In this document: in pieces, positions 1 to 7,226 of the stretch
How positions within the stretch are numbered: the stretch's first letter is position 1
Layout: every line of letters starts with the position of its first letter
NCBI GenBank assembly: GCA_905215615.1
Contig: CAJMQM010000025.1
Location: forward strand, 1 to 14,231
Direction: 5' to 3'
Length of the DNA: 14,231 bases
From: an uncultured bacterium
GTDB lineage: Bacteria; Bacillota; Clostridia; TANB77; CAG-508
Position numbers and translations under genes: made by a program
Notes under the pieces: generated by a model
The model's input: only the letters and a program-made list of their open reading frames with translations
Told to the model about the DNA's origin: nothing
Databases searched by the model: none

Positions 1-178
1 CTTCATGCAAATAAATTATACCAGAATCGTTTACTTTTATTCCAGTACTAAAAAAATCTATAAATTGCCTAAAGTCTGGATTTGGGTAATATAATCTTAA
101 CAGTTCTCCATTTTTGCTATATGTACTTAATATGTTTTTGCTTCCTATAAAAGCATCATTATAATATTTTGTTCTCAT
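1..178 (-). CDS. N-terminal part of a probable glycoside hydrolase family 15 (glucoamylase-like) protein
   Basis: The first 59 codons of a gene that continues beyond the left edge. The start ATG (178-176) is preceded by a good ribosome binding site, AAGGAGAG, at 186-193. The product begins MRTKYYNDAFIGSKN and continues with GELLRLYYPNPDFRQ and DSGIIYLHE. By recall, this resembles the N-terminus of intracellular clostridial proteins annotated as glycoside hydrolase family 15, which hydrolyse alpha-glucosidic bonds from chain ends; the N-terminal part of that family is a beta-sandwich domain, and the catalytic (alpha/alpha)6 barrel would lie outside the window. No signal peptide is visible, so a cytoplasmic role in glycogen or maltodextrin use is inferred. 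The terminator-like hairpin just upstream suggests it is transcribed separately from the beta-CASP gene, although no clear promoter was found. The family call rests on similarity remembered for a short fragment, so it is moderate. Confidence 0.6.
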   Translation of the reverse strand, partial: MRTKYYNDAFIGSKNILSTYSKNGELLRLYYPNPDFRQFIDFFSTGIKVNDSGIIYLHE

Positions 179-198
179 TTGTTAACTCTCCTTATTTT

Positions 199-227
199 AA
201 AAACTATTGGCAAATATACTTTGCCAA
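199..227 (-). terminator. Probable intrinsic terminator after the beta-CASP gene
   Basis: A perfect 8-bp inverted repeat, TTGGCAAA (207-214) and TTTGCCAA (220-227), encloses a 5-nt loop. Read on the minus strand it is followed by TAG and then TTTTT (203-199). It lies 37 bases beyond the stop codon of the beta-CASP gene and a few bases before the ribosome binding site of the GH15-like gene. It could therefore also act as a leader attenuator if the promoter of the latter lies in 228-263. The stem is short and the T-run is weak, so termination may be partial. Confidence 0.5.
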
Positions 228-263
228 CAGCCTATATTTAGTATCTTATAAAAACACTAAATT

Positions 264-1922
264 TTAATCATTTTCTACAATTTTTAATATTTGGTTTTCT
301 AGTTCTTTTAGTCTAAGCTTTAATCTTGCAATATCATCATCTGTTGCATCATCTGTTAAGTAATCTGCCTTTACAATTTCCTCCATGTCTGCAAGTTCAT
401 TTTTTAGTATTCTCATTTTTTCAATTACTTCTGCTCTTGGACTTTCTTCTCTTTGTGCTAACTTGCTTTCTAACTGATTTACCTTTTCTATTAAATCTTC
501 TTTTAGTTCATATACTTCTCCAAAGTCTGGTATTATAACAGGTATATTTGTTTCTTTTAGTATTTTTTCTTTTAATATTTCTTGTCCTTCGGGTTCTCCA
601 TGTACTAAAAAGATATGTTTTGGTTTTGTAATAAATGAATATATAAAATTCATTAGCCACTCTTGGTCTGCATGACCAGAATACCCTTCTATATATTCAA
701 TTCTGGCATTAACAGCAATTTCTTCTCCAAATATTTTTATTGTTTTTGCCCCATCTACTATTCTTCTTCCTAGTGTTCCTGGTGCTTGGTAACCTACAAA
801 TAAAATAGTGCTATTTGGATTCCAAATATGGTGTTTTAAATGGTGTTTTATTCTTCCAACTTCACACATACCACTTGCAGATATTATAATTGCTGCCTCT
901 TCCATTTCGTTTAAAGATTTAGATTCATCTGCTGTTCTTGTAAATTGTAGCCCTGGAAATTCCAAAGGATTATCTCCACTTTGTATTAGCTCTTGTGTTT
1001 CTTCGTCAAATAAATTCATATTTTCTTTAAACTTTTCTGTTGCAGAAATTGCAAGTGGACTATCTACATAAACAAGTGCTTTCATTAAGTTATCATACTC
1101 TTTTTTAAATTCTTCAGTAGTGTTATCGCTTTTTAGGTTATTAATTTCGTACAATATTTCTTGTGTTCTGCCTACTGCAAAAGATGGAATAACTACAGTT
1201 CCTTTCTTTTCTAAAGTTTCTGAAACAATTTTTAGGAACATATTTGCTTTTTCATCATTTCTATTGTGTAATCTTCCACCATAGGTAGATTCCATTACTA
1301 AGTAATCTGCATTTTCTATCATTGTTGGTGAAGATAATAATGGTATATCATTATTTCCTATATCTCCTGTAAATACTATTTTTTTATCTTCTCCATTTTC
1401 ATTTATCCAAATTTCTACTATTGCTGAACCAAGCATATGTCCTGCATCGTTAAATCTAACATGTATTTCTGGTGTTATTTCTATTATTTCGTCATAATTT
1501 ACTGGTTTAAATATTTCCATACATTTTTCTGCATCTTCTGCTGTATATAATGGAATTACAATATTTTTACCTTGTCTTACTCTTTTTCTATTTTTCCACT
1601 CTGCCTCTTGTTCTTGAATATGTCCACTATCTGGTAACATTATAGAGCATAAGTCCATTGTGGCTTTGTGTGTATATATCGGTCCTCTAAATCCATCGTT
1701 ATATAAAAGTGGAATTCTTCCAGAGTGGTCTATATGAGCATGTGTTAAAATCATAAAGTCTATTTCTTTTGGATCATATAAAAATGGCTCATTATTTTTT
1801 TCTTCATCTTTATTGCTTCCTTGGTATAGTCCACAGTCTACTAAAAACTTTTTTCCCGCTCCTTCTACTAAAAAGTTTGAACCTGTAACTGTTTTTGTTG
1901 CACCTAAAAATGTTACTTGCAT
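264..1922 (-). CDS. Metallo-beta-lactamase-fold, beta-CASP family RNA-processing nuclease-like protein
   Basis: Cytoplasmic 552-residue protein of the CPSF73/Ysh1-like branch of the metallo-beta-lactamase superfamily; characterised relatives are zinc-dependent RNases. The metal-binding motifs are complete: THAHIDHSG (60-68), GHMLGSA (161-167), FTGDIG (184-189), and the beta-CASP signatures ESTYG (211-215), YVDSPLA (285-291), SASGMC (348-353), GYSGHAD (413-419) and HGEPEG (441-446). The first ~465 residues cover the usual catalytic and RNA-specificity ('RMMBL') region. The last ~80 residues (about 474-550) are a charged, heptad-like helical extension absent from compact bacterial homologues of about 430-450 residues. 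The start ATG has GGGAG at the usual distance and lies 15 bases after the preceding gene, so the two are probably co-transcribed. It is not RNase J: length, motif spacing and N-terminus fit the Ysh1-like group better. The RNA substrate cannot be deduced. Confidence 0.88.
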   Translation of the reverse strand: MQVTFLGATKTVTGSNFLVEGAGKKFLVDCGLYQGSNKDEEKNNEPFLYDPKEIDFMILTHAHIDHSGRIPLLYNDGFRGPIYTHKATMDLCSIMLPDSGHIQEQEAEWKNRKRVRQGKNIVIPLYTAEDAEKCMEIFKPVNYDEIIEITPEIHVRFNDAGHMLGSAIVEIWINENGEDKKIVFTGDIGNNDIPLLSSPTMIENADYLVMESTYGGRLHNRNDEKANMFLKIVSETLEKKGTVVIPSFAVGRTQEILYEINNLKSDNTTEEFKKEYDNLMKALVYVDSPLAISATEKFKENMNLFDEETQELIQSGDNPLEFPGLQFTRTADESKSLNEMEEAAIIISASGMCEVGRIKHHLKHHIWNPNSTILFVGYQAPGTLGRRIVDGAKTIKIFGEEIAVNARIEYIEGYSGHADQEWLMNFIYSFITKPKHIFLVHGEPEGQEILKEKILKETNIPVIIPDFGEVYELKEDLIEKVNQLESKLAQREESPRAEVIEKMRILKNELADMEEIVKADYLTDDATDDDIARLKLRLKELENQILKIVEND

Positions 1923-1937
1923 AAAACTCTCCCTTCG

Positions 1938-3482
1938 TTAGTTAAAAACCTTTATCTTTTTCTTTAATTTTAGTTTTTTAGTATCTACATCTTTACTAAT
2001 TTCTACTAGAAATTCGTTTTCTAATACATTTGTATCATAATATTGTACTTTTATTCCATCTTTAGTGTATTCTGTTTCTATAACTAAATTATCTAAGTCT
2101 ATAATTTTGCTATTAAAAATTCTAATTAAAGATTTTAAATTTGCTTTTGGTATTGTACAAATTGTATCTGCCCATTTAAAATCTATTAATTTCTTTAATA
2201 ATTTTATCATAACTTTATAAAAAGGAATAGATAACTCTTTAATTTCTTTTAAAGTTTTTTCATTATCGAAATATAAATATCTAAAATACCTTACTTCATA
2301 TACTAATGTAAGTAACTCTTCTCTAGTTTGTGCCATTTCAACTCTTATTTTAAAGGTTTTTAAAACACTTTTGCACAAATTAATAAGTTTTCCACTATCT
2401 ATTCCATCTACTTTTAAATCTGCTAAAAAGTTATAATCTTTTTCTACATTGCTTTTTCTAATAATGTATTTTTTAGGGTCTATTAATCCATTTGCTTCTT
2501 TTATTTTACGTAATAACTCTTCTCTTTCTTCTTCTAAAATTATTTTTAGCCTTTTTATACTAAATATTTTATCTTTATTTTCTAGTAAAGAATTTCTTTT
2601 TATATATTCTTCTTTCAATAAATCTTTGTTATTTAATATTTTATCTACTTTGTCTATTTCGTTTCTATACTTTTTCTTTTGTATTGTTGCACTTTCAAGG
2701 TATGATTCCCTATCGTTTAATAATTCTAGTTCTTCTTTTAAATAATTTCTTTTTTCTATTATTTCGTCATTTATTCCATATTCCATAACGATTTTACATA
2801 TTTGTGTTATAACATCTTTGGCAAGTTCTTTTCCATAATCTTTTTCTAATTTATTTTGAGCCAAAGCAATATAGTCTACCATTTCTTGAGTGTTTTCAAT
2901 CCACTCTGTTAAAAATTGATTTCCAAACAAATATATTAAGCATTGGTATATTAAATTGCATTTTACATCTTCTATTGAGCCAACATTAGTATTCCATGCC
3001 CAACCATTAAAATCTCTTAGCACTTCTGTTTCGTGCATTATACTCCCTAATGTTAATGTTTTGCAAAAAGGTTCTTTTAACAAACCATATTCATCTAAAA
3101 TACACCACTCTCTTCTTGGCAATTCTGTTATAGCTTTTAAGGCGTAATATTCATTTTCTATAACTGTAATTTTTCCTTTTTCTGAATCTATAATAAATTT
3201 TGTATCTTTTAAATCTTCAAATTCTGGCATACTTGGCTTAATTGTAGTAAATTCATAGCATTTGCTATTTATAACAGCTATTAATTTTTCCAAATATTTA
3301 TTTTTAGATAATACCTCCTGTTTAACTTTCATATAATCTTTATAGGCATTTTCTATTTTATAAGACATACTTAAGAGAAGATTTTTTGTGTCCATAGAAA
3401 AATCTTTCTTTGCTAAAATCTTCTCTAATTCATTATTATAATCTTTTATATTTAATTTAGAGAGAATATTCTCTTTCTTCAT
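1938..3482 (-). CDS. Uncharacterised 514-residue protein with a central coiled coil
   Basis: I do not recognise this protein. It has no signal peptide or membrane segment and is predicted to be cytoplasmic. Residues 1-115 are Lys/Glu-rich and helical. About 120-200 is a more globular stretch with several aromatic residues (REWCILDEYG, FNGWAWNTN) and Cys residues. About 236-332 is a strongly charged coiled-coil region, and 340-514 is mixed helix/strand ending in a Lys-rich strand (KKLKLKKKIKVF). The start ATG has AAAGGAA eight bases upstream. It lies 89 bases after ftsK and 15 bases before the beta-CASP gene, so it is probably in the same operon as the latter. It contains no nuclease, ATPase or helix-turn-helix motif that I can see. 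The aromatic block suggests a folded domain rather than a purely structural filament, but no function is assigned. Confidence 0.85.
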   Translation of the reverse strand: MKKENILSKLNIKDYNNELEKILAKKDFSMDTKNLLLSMSYKIENAYKDYMKVKQEVLSKNKYLEKLIAVINSKCYEFTTIKPSMPEFEDLKDTKFIIDSEKGKITVIENEYYALKAITELPRREWCILDEYGLLKEPFCKTLTLGSIMHETEVLRDFNGWAWNTNVGSIEDVKCNLIYQCLIYLFGNQFLTEWIENTQEMVDYIALAQNKLEKDYGKELAKDVITQICKIVMEYGINDEIIEKRNYLKEELELLNDRESYLESATIQKKKYRNEIDKVDKILNNKDLLKEEYIKRNSLLENKDKIFSIKRLKIILEEEREELLRKIKEANGLIDPKKYIIRKSNVEKDYNFLADLKVDGIDSGKLINLCKSVLKTFKIRVEMAQTREELLTLVYEVRYFRYLYFDNEKTLKEIKELSIPFYKVMIKLLKKLIDFKWADTICTIPKANLKSLIRIFNSKIIDLDNLVIETEYTKDGIKVQYYDTNVLENEFLVEISKDVDTKKLKLKKKIKVFN

Positions 3483-3571
3483 CTTTTGAATTCCTTTCGT
3501 CTAAAGAATACTTTTTATAAATATGTATTCTGCCTCTAAAATTAGCTTATGGTAAGAATTTTTTCTTAATG

Positions 3572-5956
3572 CTATTCTTCTTCACTTTTTACACTCATTT
3601 TTAATTCTTGCCATCTTTCTTTGCTCATTAGTACTTCTCTAGGTTTGCTTCCTTGGTATCCAGAAATTATACCTCTTTCTTCCATTTGGTCTATTATTCT
3701 TCCAGCTCTTGCATAACCTACTTTAAATCTTCTTTGTATAAATGATGTAGAAGCTTGACCTGTTTCCACAACTGTTTCTATTGCATCCATTAAAAGTGGG
3801 TCTGATGTTTGGTCTTCATCTTCTTCTGCCATTTCTTTATCTGTTTTGTCTGAATTTTCTATTTGTTCTAATATTTCATCACTATATGTTACTTCTCCTT
3901 GTGATTTTAAGAAGTCTACTAATTTTTCTACTTCTTTATCTGAAACAAATGCACCTTGTATTCTAGTTGGTTTTGGTGCACCAGATGGATAAAATAGCAT
4001 ATCTCCTTTTCCTAGCAATTTTTCTGCCCCTACCATGTCTAATATTGTTCTAGAATCTACTTGTGATGATACTGCAAATGATATTCTTGATGGTATATTT
4101 GCCTTAATTATACCTGTAATAACATCTACAGATGGTCTTTGTGTAGCAATTACCAAGTACATACCTGCAGCTCTTGCCATTTGCGCTAATCTACATATTG
4201 AGTCTTCTACTTCTTTTGGAGATGCCATCATTAAGTCTGAAAGCTCATCTATTATTATTACTATTTGTGGAAGTTTGCCTGTTTCTCCTTCTTTTTCTAC
4301 AACTTCGTTGTAACCTTTTATATCTCTAACACCTTTTTTAGCAAATAAGTTATACCTATTTATCATCTCTTGAACAGCCCATGCCAATGCTCCTGCTGCT
4401 TTTTTAGGGTCTGTTACGACTGGAATTAGTAGATGTGGTATTCCATTATAAACAGAAAGTTCTACCACTTTTGGGTCTACCATAAGTAGTTTTACTTCAC
4501 TTGGCTTTGCTTTGTATATTATGCTCGCAATTAGAGTATTTATACAAACACTCTTTCCAGAGCCTGTTGCACCAGCTATTAAAACGTGTGGCATTTTTGC
4601 AATATCTGTTACAACTTCCTTTCCAGCAACATCTTTTCCTAATGCAAATGCAAGTTTTGATTTATGTCCTTGGAAAGTATCTGATGAAATTATATCTCTT
4701 AAATGTACTACTTCGTTTTCTACATTTGGAATTTCTATTCCTACTGCTTGTTTTCCTGGTATTGGTGCTTCTATTCTTATGCTTTCTGCTGCTAAGTTTA
4801 ATGCAATATCATCTGCCAAATTGGCTATTTTACTAACTCTAACACCTTCTGCTGGTTTAAGCTCATATCTAGTTATTGCAGGACCTACTGAAACATTTTC
4901 TACTTTTGCAGATACTCCAAAACTATATAAAGTTTTTTGTAACCTGCTAGCTGTTTCTGTAACTGCTTTTTTGCCACCTTTTACTTCTTTTGCATCACCT
5001 TGGCTTAATAAATTTATTGGTGGAAATTTATATTCTTTGTCTTCTACTGTAACTGCATGTTCAAGTTGTAAAACTTCTTTAGTTTTACTTTCTTTTTGCT
5101 CTTCTTCTTGTTTAAATAACTTTTCTTCTCCTAAGTATGACAAGTCGTCTTTATCATGATTATATTTTTTAGGTTTTTCTGTATCTGCTTTTGATATATT
5201 TTCATTGTTTAAGTTAATTGTAATTTGGTCGTCTAGTTCTAAGGCTTTTCTTTTTGCTTCTTCTTTTTCTCTTAATTTACGCTCTTTTCTTGTTTCTTTA
5301 CGAGGCTGTTCTTCTTCAGCCATAATTTGAACTTTTTCTGGTTCTATTTTCATCCTGTTTTGTCTCTCTAGTTCTCTTCTTGAAACTCTAGCTTGTTTTT
5401 TTAATTCTTTTCTTTCATCTAATGCATCTAAGAAATTGTTAATCATCTCTGCTGGTCTTACTCCAAACATAAATACAAGTAAAACTATTGCAACACCTAT
5501 AACTAATATAACTGCACCAGTTGTTCCAAGCAAGTTTATAAGAGGCATAGCAACAGCACTGCCTATAACTCCTCCACCTATATCGCTTGTTCCAAGCTCA
5601 TATGAAGCTTTCATAACTTCACTAAATTCTTTATGCACATTTAAGTTACCACTTGAAAATTGGAATACACTTAGCATTGTTGCTATGCAAACTAAAAAAA
5701 CTGCATATTGAATTAATTTTGCATACATATATTCCTTTTCGTTATGTGTCATATATATTGCAATTAAAAAAGTTCCTATTGGAATTATATATTTAATAAA
5801 GCCCATTATTCCACCAAGCATAGGGCTTAAATGTTCTCCTATATAACCAGATTTTGCATATATTAATACAAATAAAAGTACACTAACTATAACTAACACT
5901 ACAACTGCAACGTTTATATCTATTGTTTTTTTCTTTTTTCTTCCTCTCTTAGCCAA
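3572..5956 (-). CDS. ftsK: DNA translocase FtsK/SpoIIIE
   Basis: A 794-residue septal double-stranded DNA pump that clears chromosomes from the closing septum and, in spore formers, packs the forespore chromosome. The N-terminus is Lys/Arg-rich and followed by about four membrane helices (roughly 14-34, 45-68, 80-98, 130-166). A charged linker of about 150 residues (178-325) follows. The motor comprises the alpha/beta region with Walker A GATGSGKS (462-469), Walker B IVIIIDE (565-571), and the conserved ATQRPSVDVITG and SQVDSRTILD segments (604-640). The C-terminal gamma winged helix (about 718-785, FIQRRFKVGYARAGRIID) reads orienting DNA sequences. The length is close to that of Bacillus subtilis SpoIIIE. 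The start codon is TTG, supported by a perfect AAGGAGG at 5964-5970; the next in-frame Met is at residue 46, inside the membrane region. FtsK and SpoIIIE roles cannot be separated from sequence. Confidence 0.96.
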   Translation of the reverse strand: MAKRGRKKKKTIDINVAVVVLVIVSVLLFVLIYAKSGYIGEHLSPMLGGIMGFIKYIIPIGTFLIAIYMTHNEKEYMYAKLIQYAVFLVCIATMLSVFQFSSGNLNVHKEFSEVMKASYELGTSDIGGGVIGSAVAMPLINLLGTTGAVILVIGVAIVLLVFMFGVRPAEMINNFLDALDERKELKKQARVSRRELERQNRMKIEPEKVQIMAEEEQPRKETRKERKLREKEEAKRKALELDDQITINLNNENISKADTEKPKKYNHDKDDLSYLGEEKLFKQEEEQKESKTKEVLQLEHAVTVEDKEYKFPPINLLSQGDAKEVKGGKKAVTETASRLQKTLYSFGVSAKVENVSVGPAITRYELKPAEGVRVSKIANLADDIALNLAAESIRIEAPIPGKQAVGIEIPNVENEVVHLRDIISSDTFQGHKSKLAFALGKDVAGKEVVTDIAKMPHVLIAGATGSGKSVCINTLIASIIYKAKPSEVKLLMVDPKVVELSVYNGIPHLLIPVVTDPKKAAGALAWAVQEMINRYNLFAKKGVRDIKGYNEVVEKEGETGKLPQIVIIIDELSDLMMASPKEVEDSICRLAQMARAAGMYLVIATQRPSVDVITGIIKANIPSRISFAVSSQVDSRTILDMVGAEKLLGKGDMLFYPSGAPKPTRIQGAFVSDKEVEKLVDFLKSQGEVTYSDEILEQIENSDKTDKEMAEEDEDQTSDPLLMDAIETVVETGQASTSFIQRRFKVGYARAGRIIDQMEERGIISGYQGSKPREVLMSKERWQELKMSVKSEEE

Positions 5957-5963
5957 GCTATTT

Positions 5964-5970
5964 CCTCCTT
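5964..5970 (-). promoter_or_regulatory. Strong ribosome binding site fixing the TTG start of ftsK
   Basis: AAGGAGG on the minus strand lies seven bases before the TTG at 5956-5954. No ATG is available before codon 46, and the first membrane helix would be lost if translation began there, so this site decides the start. Confidence 0.85.
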
Positions 5971-5988
5971 AATTTATACAAAATTTAA

Positions 5989-6040
5989 GGTCGAACTCGG
6001 AAATCAAATATGATTTTGACCCTGACCTCCGATTCCGACC
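5989..6040 (-). repeat. GC-rich imperfect inverted repeat in the ftsK leader
   Basis: Arms 5989-6006 and 6023-6040 form an 18-bp stem with a 16-nt loop. On the minus strand only one position is a true mismatch: three others become G-U pairs, whereas on the plus strand they would be A-C mismatches. This suggests that the structure is selected in the minus-strand RNA. The G-rich arm also contains a 13-base imperfect tandem repeat (GGAGGTCGGAATC then GGAGGTCAGGGTC, 10 of 13 identical). It fills the gap between the coiled-coil gene and ftsK. The following bases (TTAAATTTTG) are a poor T-run, so it is a weak terminator at best. It could be an RNA-stability element or a dispersed intergenic repeat. 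Confidence 0.7.
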
Positions 6041-6048
6041 TCCTAATT

Positions 6049-6486
6049 TTATTTAAGTTCTTCTCTATTATTTCTTATTACCTTAAGTGCATCTTCTAAT
6101 GCTACTTCTACACCAGATAACAAGTTATCTGCATAATCTTTTGTGCCTTTTGTTATCTCGCGTGACATTTCATTTGCTGTTTCTATTATTTCTACTTTTT
6201 TCTCATATGCTTTTCTTGTTATCTCATGTTCATCTATCATAGAAATAATTCTATTTTCTGCTTCTTTAATAATACCATCTGCTTCATTTTGAGCTTCTAC
6301 TAAAATCCTTTGTCTTTCTTCTTTTATCCATTTAGCTTGCTTTAATTCATCTGGTAGTTTTAATCTTATTTCTTTTATAATTTCTAAAATTTCTTCTTTA
6401 TCAACCATGCTTTTATGTGTAAAAGGTAAACCTTTGCTTTTTTCCAACAAATCTTCCAATTCTTCCAATAATGTGAATATCTCCAT
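6049..6486 (-). CDS. Conserved coiled-coil protein, often annotated 'ATPase' (V-ATPase subunit H/E-like); function unknown
   Basis: A 145-residue, almost entirely helical and highly charged protein. It resembles clostridial proteins usually annotated just as 'ATPase' or V-type ATPase subunit-like because of their Ala/Glu-rich stalk-type helix (about 62-140: VEAQNEADGIIKEAEN and onward). It has no Walker motif, so the ATPase label is not supported by the sequence. Residues 1-60 contain a recognisable block, FTHKSMVDKEEILEIIKEIR, followed by KLPDELKQAKWIKEERQRIL, which I recall as typical of this family. The start ATG has AAAGGAGT overlapping the last codons of rsmD and begins five bases after that gene ends, so the two are translationally coupled. 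Position between rsmD and ftsK, and the DivIVA-like helical character, make a structural or cell-envelope role conceivable, but this is inference. Confidence 0.85.
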   Translation of the reverse strand: MEIFTLLEELEDLLEKSKGLPFTHKSMVDKEEILEIIKEIRLKLPDELKQAKWIKEERQRILVEAQNEADGIIKEAENRIISMIDEHEITRKAYEKKVEIIETANEMSREITKGTKDYADNLLSGVEVALEDALKVIRNNREELK

Positions 6487-6491
6487 TATAT

Positions 6492-7055
6492 TTACTCCTT
6501 TCGCTTTAGGAATATAAGCTTTACTCTTCCATATCTTTTTATGCTATAAATTTCTATATTTAAGTTTTCTAGTTCTTGTAATTCTCTTTCTTCTTCATCA
6601 GTTTCTATAACTATAACTCCATCTTCAGATAGCAAATTACTGCTTAAAATATAGTCTATACTTTTTACAGCAATGTTTAACTTATATGGAGGGTCTATAT
6701 AGATAATATTAACTTGAACATTACTTTTTTCTAACTGTTCTAATGCTATTTTATAATCTTTATTTATTATTACTGAGTTTTCATTAAACCTTGTTCTTTC
6801 AAGGTTTTGTTTTATCATTTTTACAGCTAAAGGATTTTTTTCGCAAAAATAAACCTTTTTTGCCCCTCTACTTAAAAATTCAATACCTATTTGTCCACTT
6901 CCTGCGAATAAGTCTAATACTATTGTTTCTTCATTTATTTTTGGATGAATACTACTAAAAAATGCTTCTTTTACTCTGTCTAAAGTTGGTCTAGTGGATT
7001 CACTTTCTATTGAATTAAGTTTAGTACCTATTGCTATACCGCTAATAACTCTCAT
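6492..7055 (-). CDS. rsmD: 16S rRNA (guanine(966)-N(2))-methyltransferase RsmD
   Basis: A 187-residue SAM-dependent methyltransferase that modifies the N2 of a conserved guanine (G966, E. coli numbering) in the small ribosomal subunit. The family-specific N-terminus MRVISG and TRPTLDRVKEAFF (21-33) is followed by the SAM-binding motif VLDLFAGSGQIGIE (46-59), the acidic motif FCEKN (70-74) and the catalytic DPPY (121-124), characteristic of N2-guanine/N6-adenine methyltransferases. Length is normal for the family. It is the first gene after a consensus promoter, and the downstream coiled-coil gene begins five bases after its end. The Shine-Dalgarno sequence before the ATG is weak: the only AAAGG is about 15 bases away. 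Either initiation is inefficient or the second promoter here yields a nearly leaderless message. Confidence 0.95.
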   Translation of the reverse strand: MRVISGIAIGTKLNSIESESTRPTLDRVKEAFFSSIHPKINEETIVLDLFAGSGQIGIEFLSRGAKKVYFCEKNPLAVKMIKQNLERTRFNENSVIINKDYKIALEQLEKSNVQVNIIYIDPPYKLNIAVKSIDYILSSNLLSEDGVIVIETDEEERELQELENLNIEIYSIKRYGRVKLIFLKRKE

Positions 7056-7064
7056 AATACTTAT

Positions 7065-7092
7065 ATTTTACCTTTTTTTAATCTAATGTCAA
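7065..7092 (-). promoter_or_regulatory. Possible second, very proximal rsmD promoter
   Basis: TTGACA (7092-7087) and TAAAAT (7070-7065), separated by 16 bases, match the sigma-A consensus well. A start about seven bases downstream would fall only two or three bases before the rsmD ATG, giving an almost leaderless transcript, which fits the lack of a well-placed Shine-Dalgarno sequence. A match in such AT-rich DNA may be chance. Confidence 0.4.
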
Positions 7093-7149
7093 TAGTGTTA
7101 ACGTAATTGTAATAAAGTTTTAACAAGTTTGTAACACAGTTTTAAAAAA

Positions 7150-7178
7150 ATTATATAATAGGTTATGTTAATTGTCAA
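7150..7178 (-). promoter_or_regulatory. Consensus sigma-A promoter for the rsmD-ftsK group
   Basis: The minus strand has a perfect TTGACA (7178-7173) and a perfect TATAAT (7155-7150) with the ideal 17-base spacer. It lies directly after the divIVA terminator and about 95 bases before the rsmD start, giving an untranslated leader of roughly 85-90 bases. Confidence 0.9.
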
Positions 7179-7189
7179 TAAATAGGGTC

Positions 7190-7220
7190 AAAAAAAGCTT
7201 AGGCTATACTTGCCTAAGCT
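7190..7220 (-). terminator. Strong intrinsic terminator after divIVA
   Basis: A perfect 9-bp stem, AGCTTAGGC (7196-7204) with GCCTAAGCT (7212-7220), encloses a 7-nt loop. Read on the minus strand it is followed by an uninterrupted run of T from 7196 to 7191. It starts seven bases after the divIVA stop codon and separates the sepF-divIVA operon from the rsmD promoter. Confidence 0.92.
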
Positions 7221-7226
7221 GTATTT

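Noticed and set aside
3553..3568. TAAGAA-TTTT-TTCTTA inverted repeat just after the ftsK stop as a terminator
   Set aside because: A 6-bp AT-only stem with no following T-run on the minus strand is too weak; a second 7-bp repeat (3505-3531) in the same gap also lacks a T-run.
4512..5159. Open frame of 215 codons on the plus strand inside ftsK
   Set aside because: Antisense to the conserved motor domain of FtsK; composition is the mirror of the real gene and no start signal is present.
5989..6040. GC-rich repeated motif as a CRISPR fragment or tRNA
   Set aside because: There is only one hairpin unit with an imperfect 13-base duplication, no regular spacers, and no cloverleaf or anticodon arm.
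6049..6486. True ATPase or ATP synthase subunit
   Set aside because: No Walker A or B motif and no ATP synthase genes nearby; the resemblance is limited to stalk-like helical composition.
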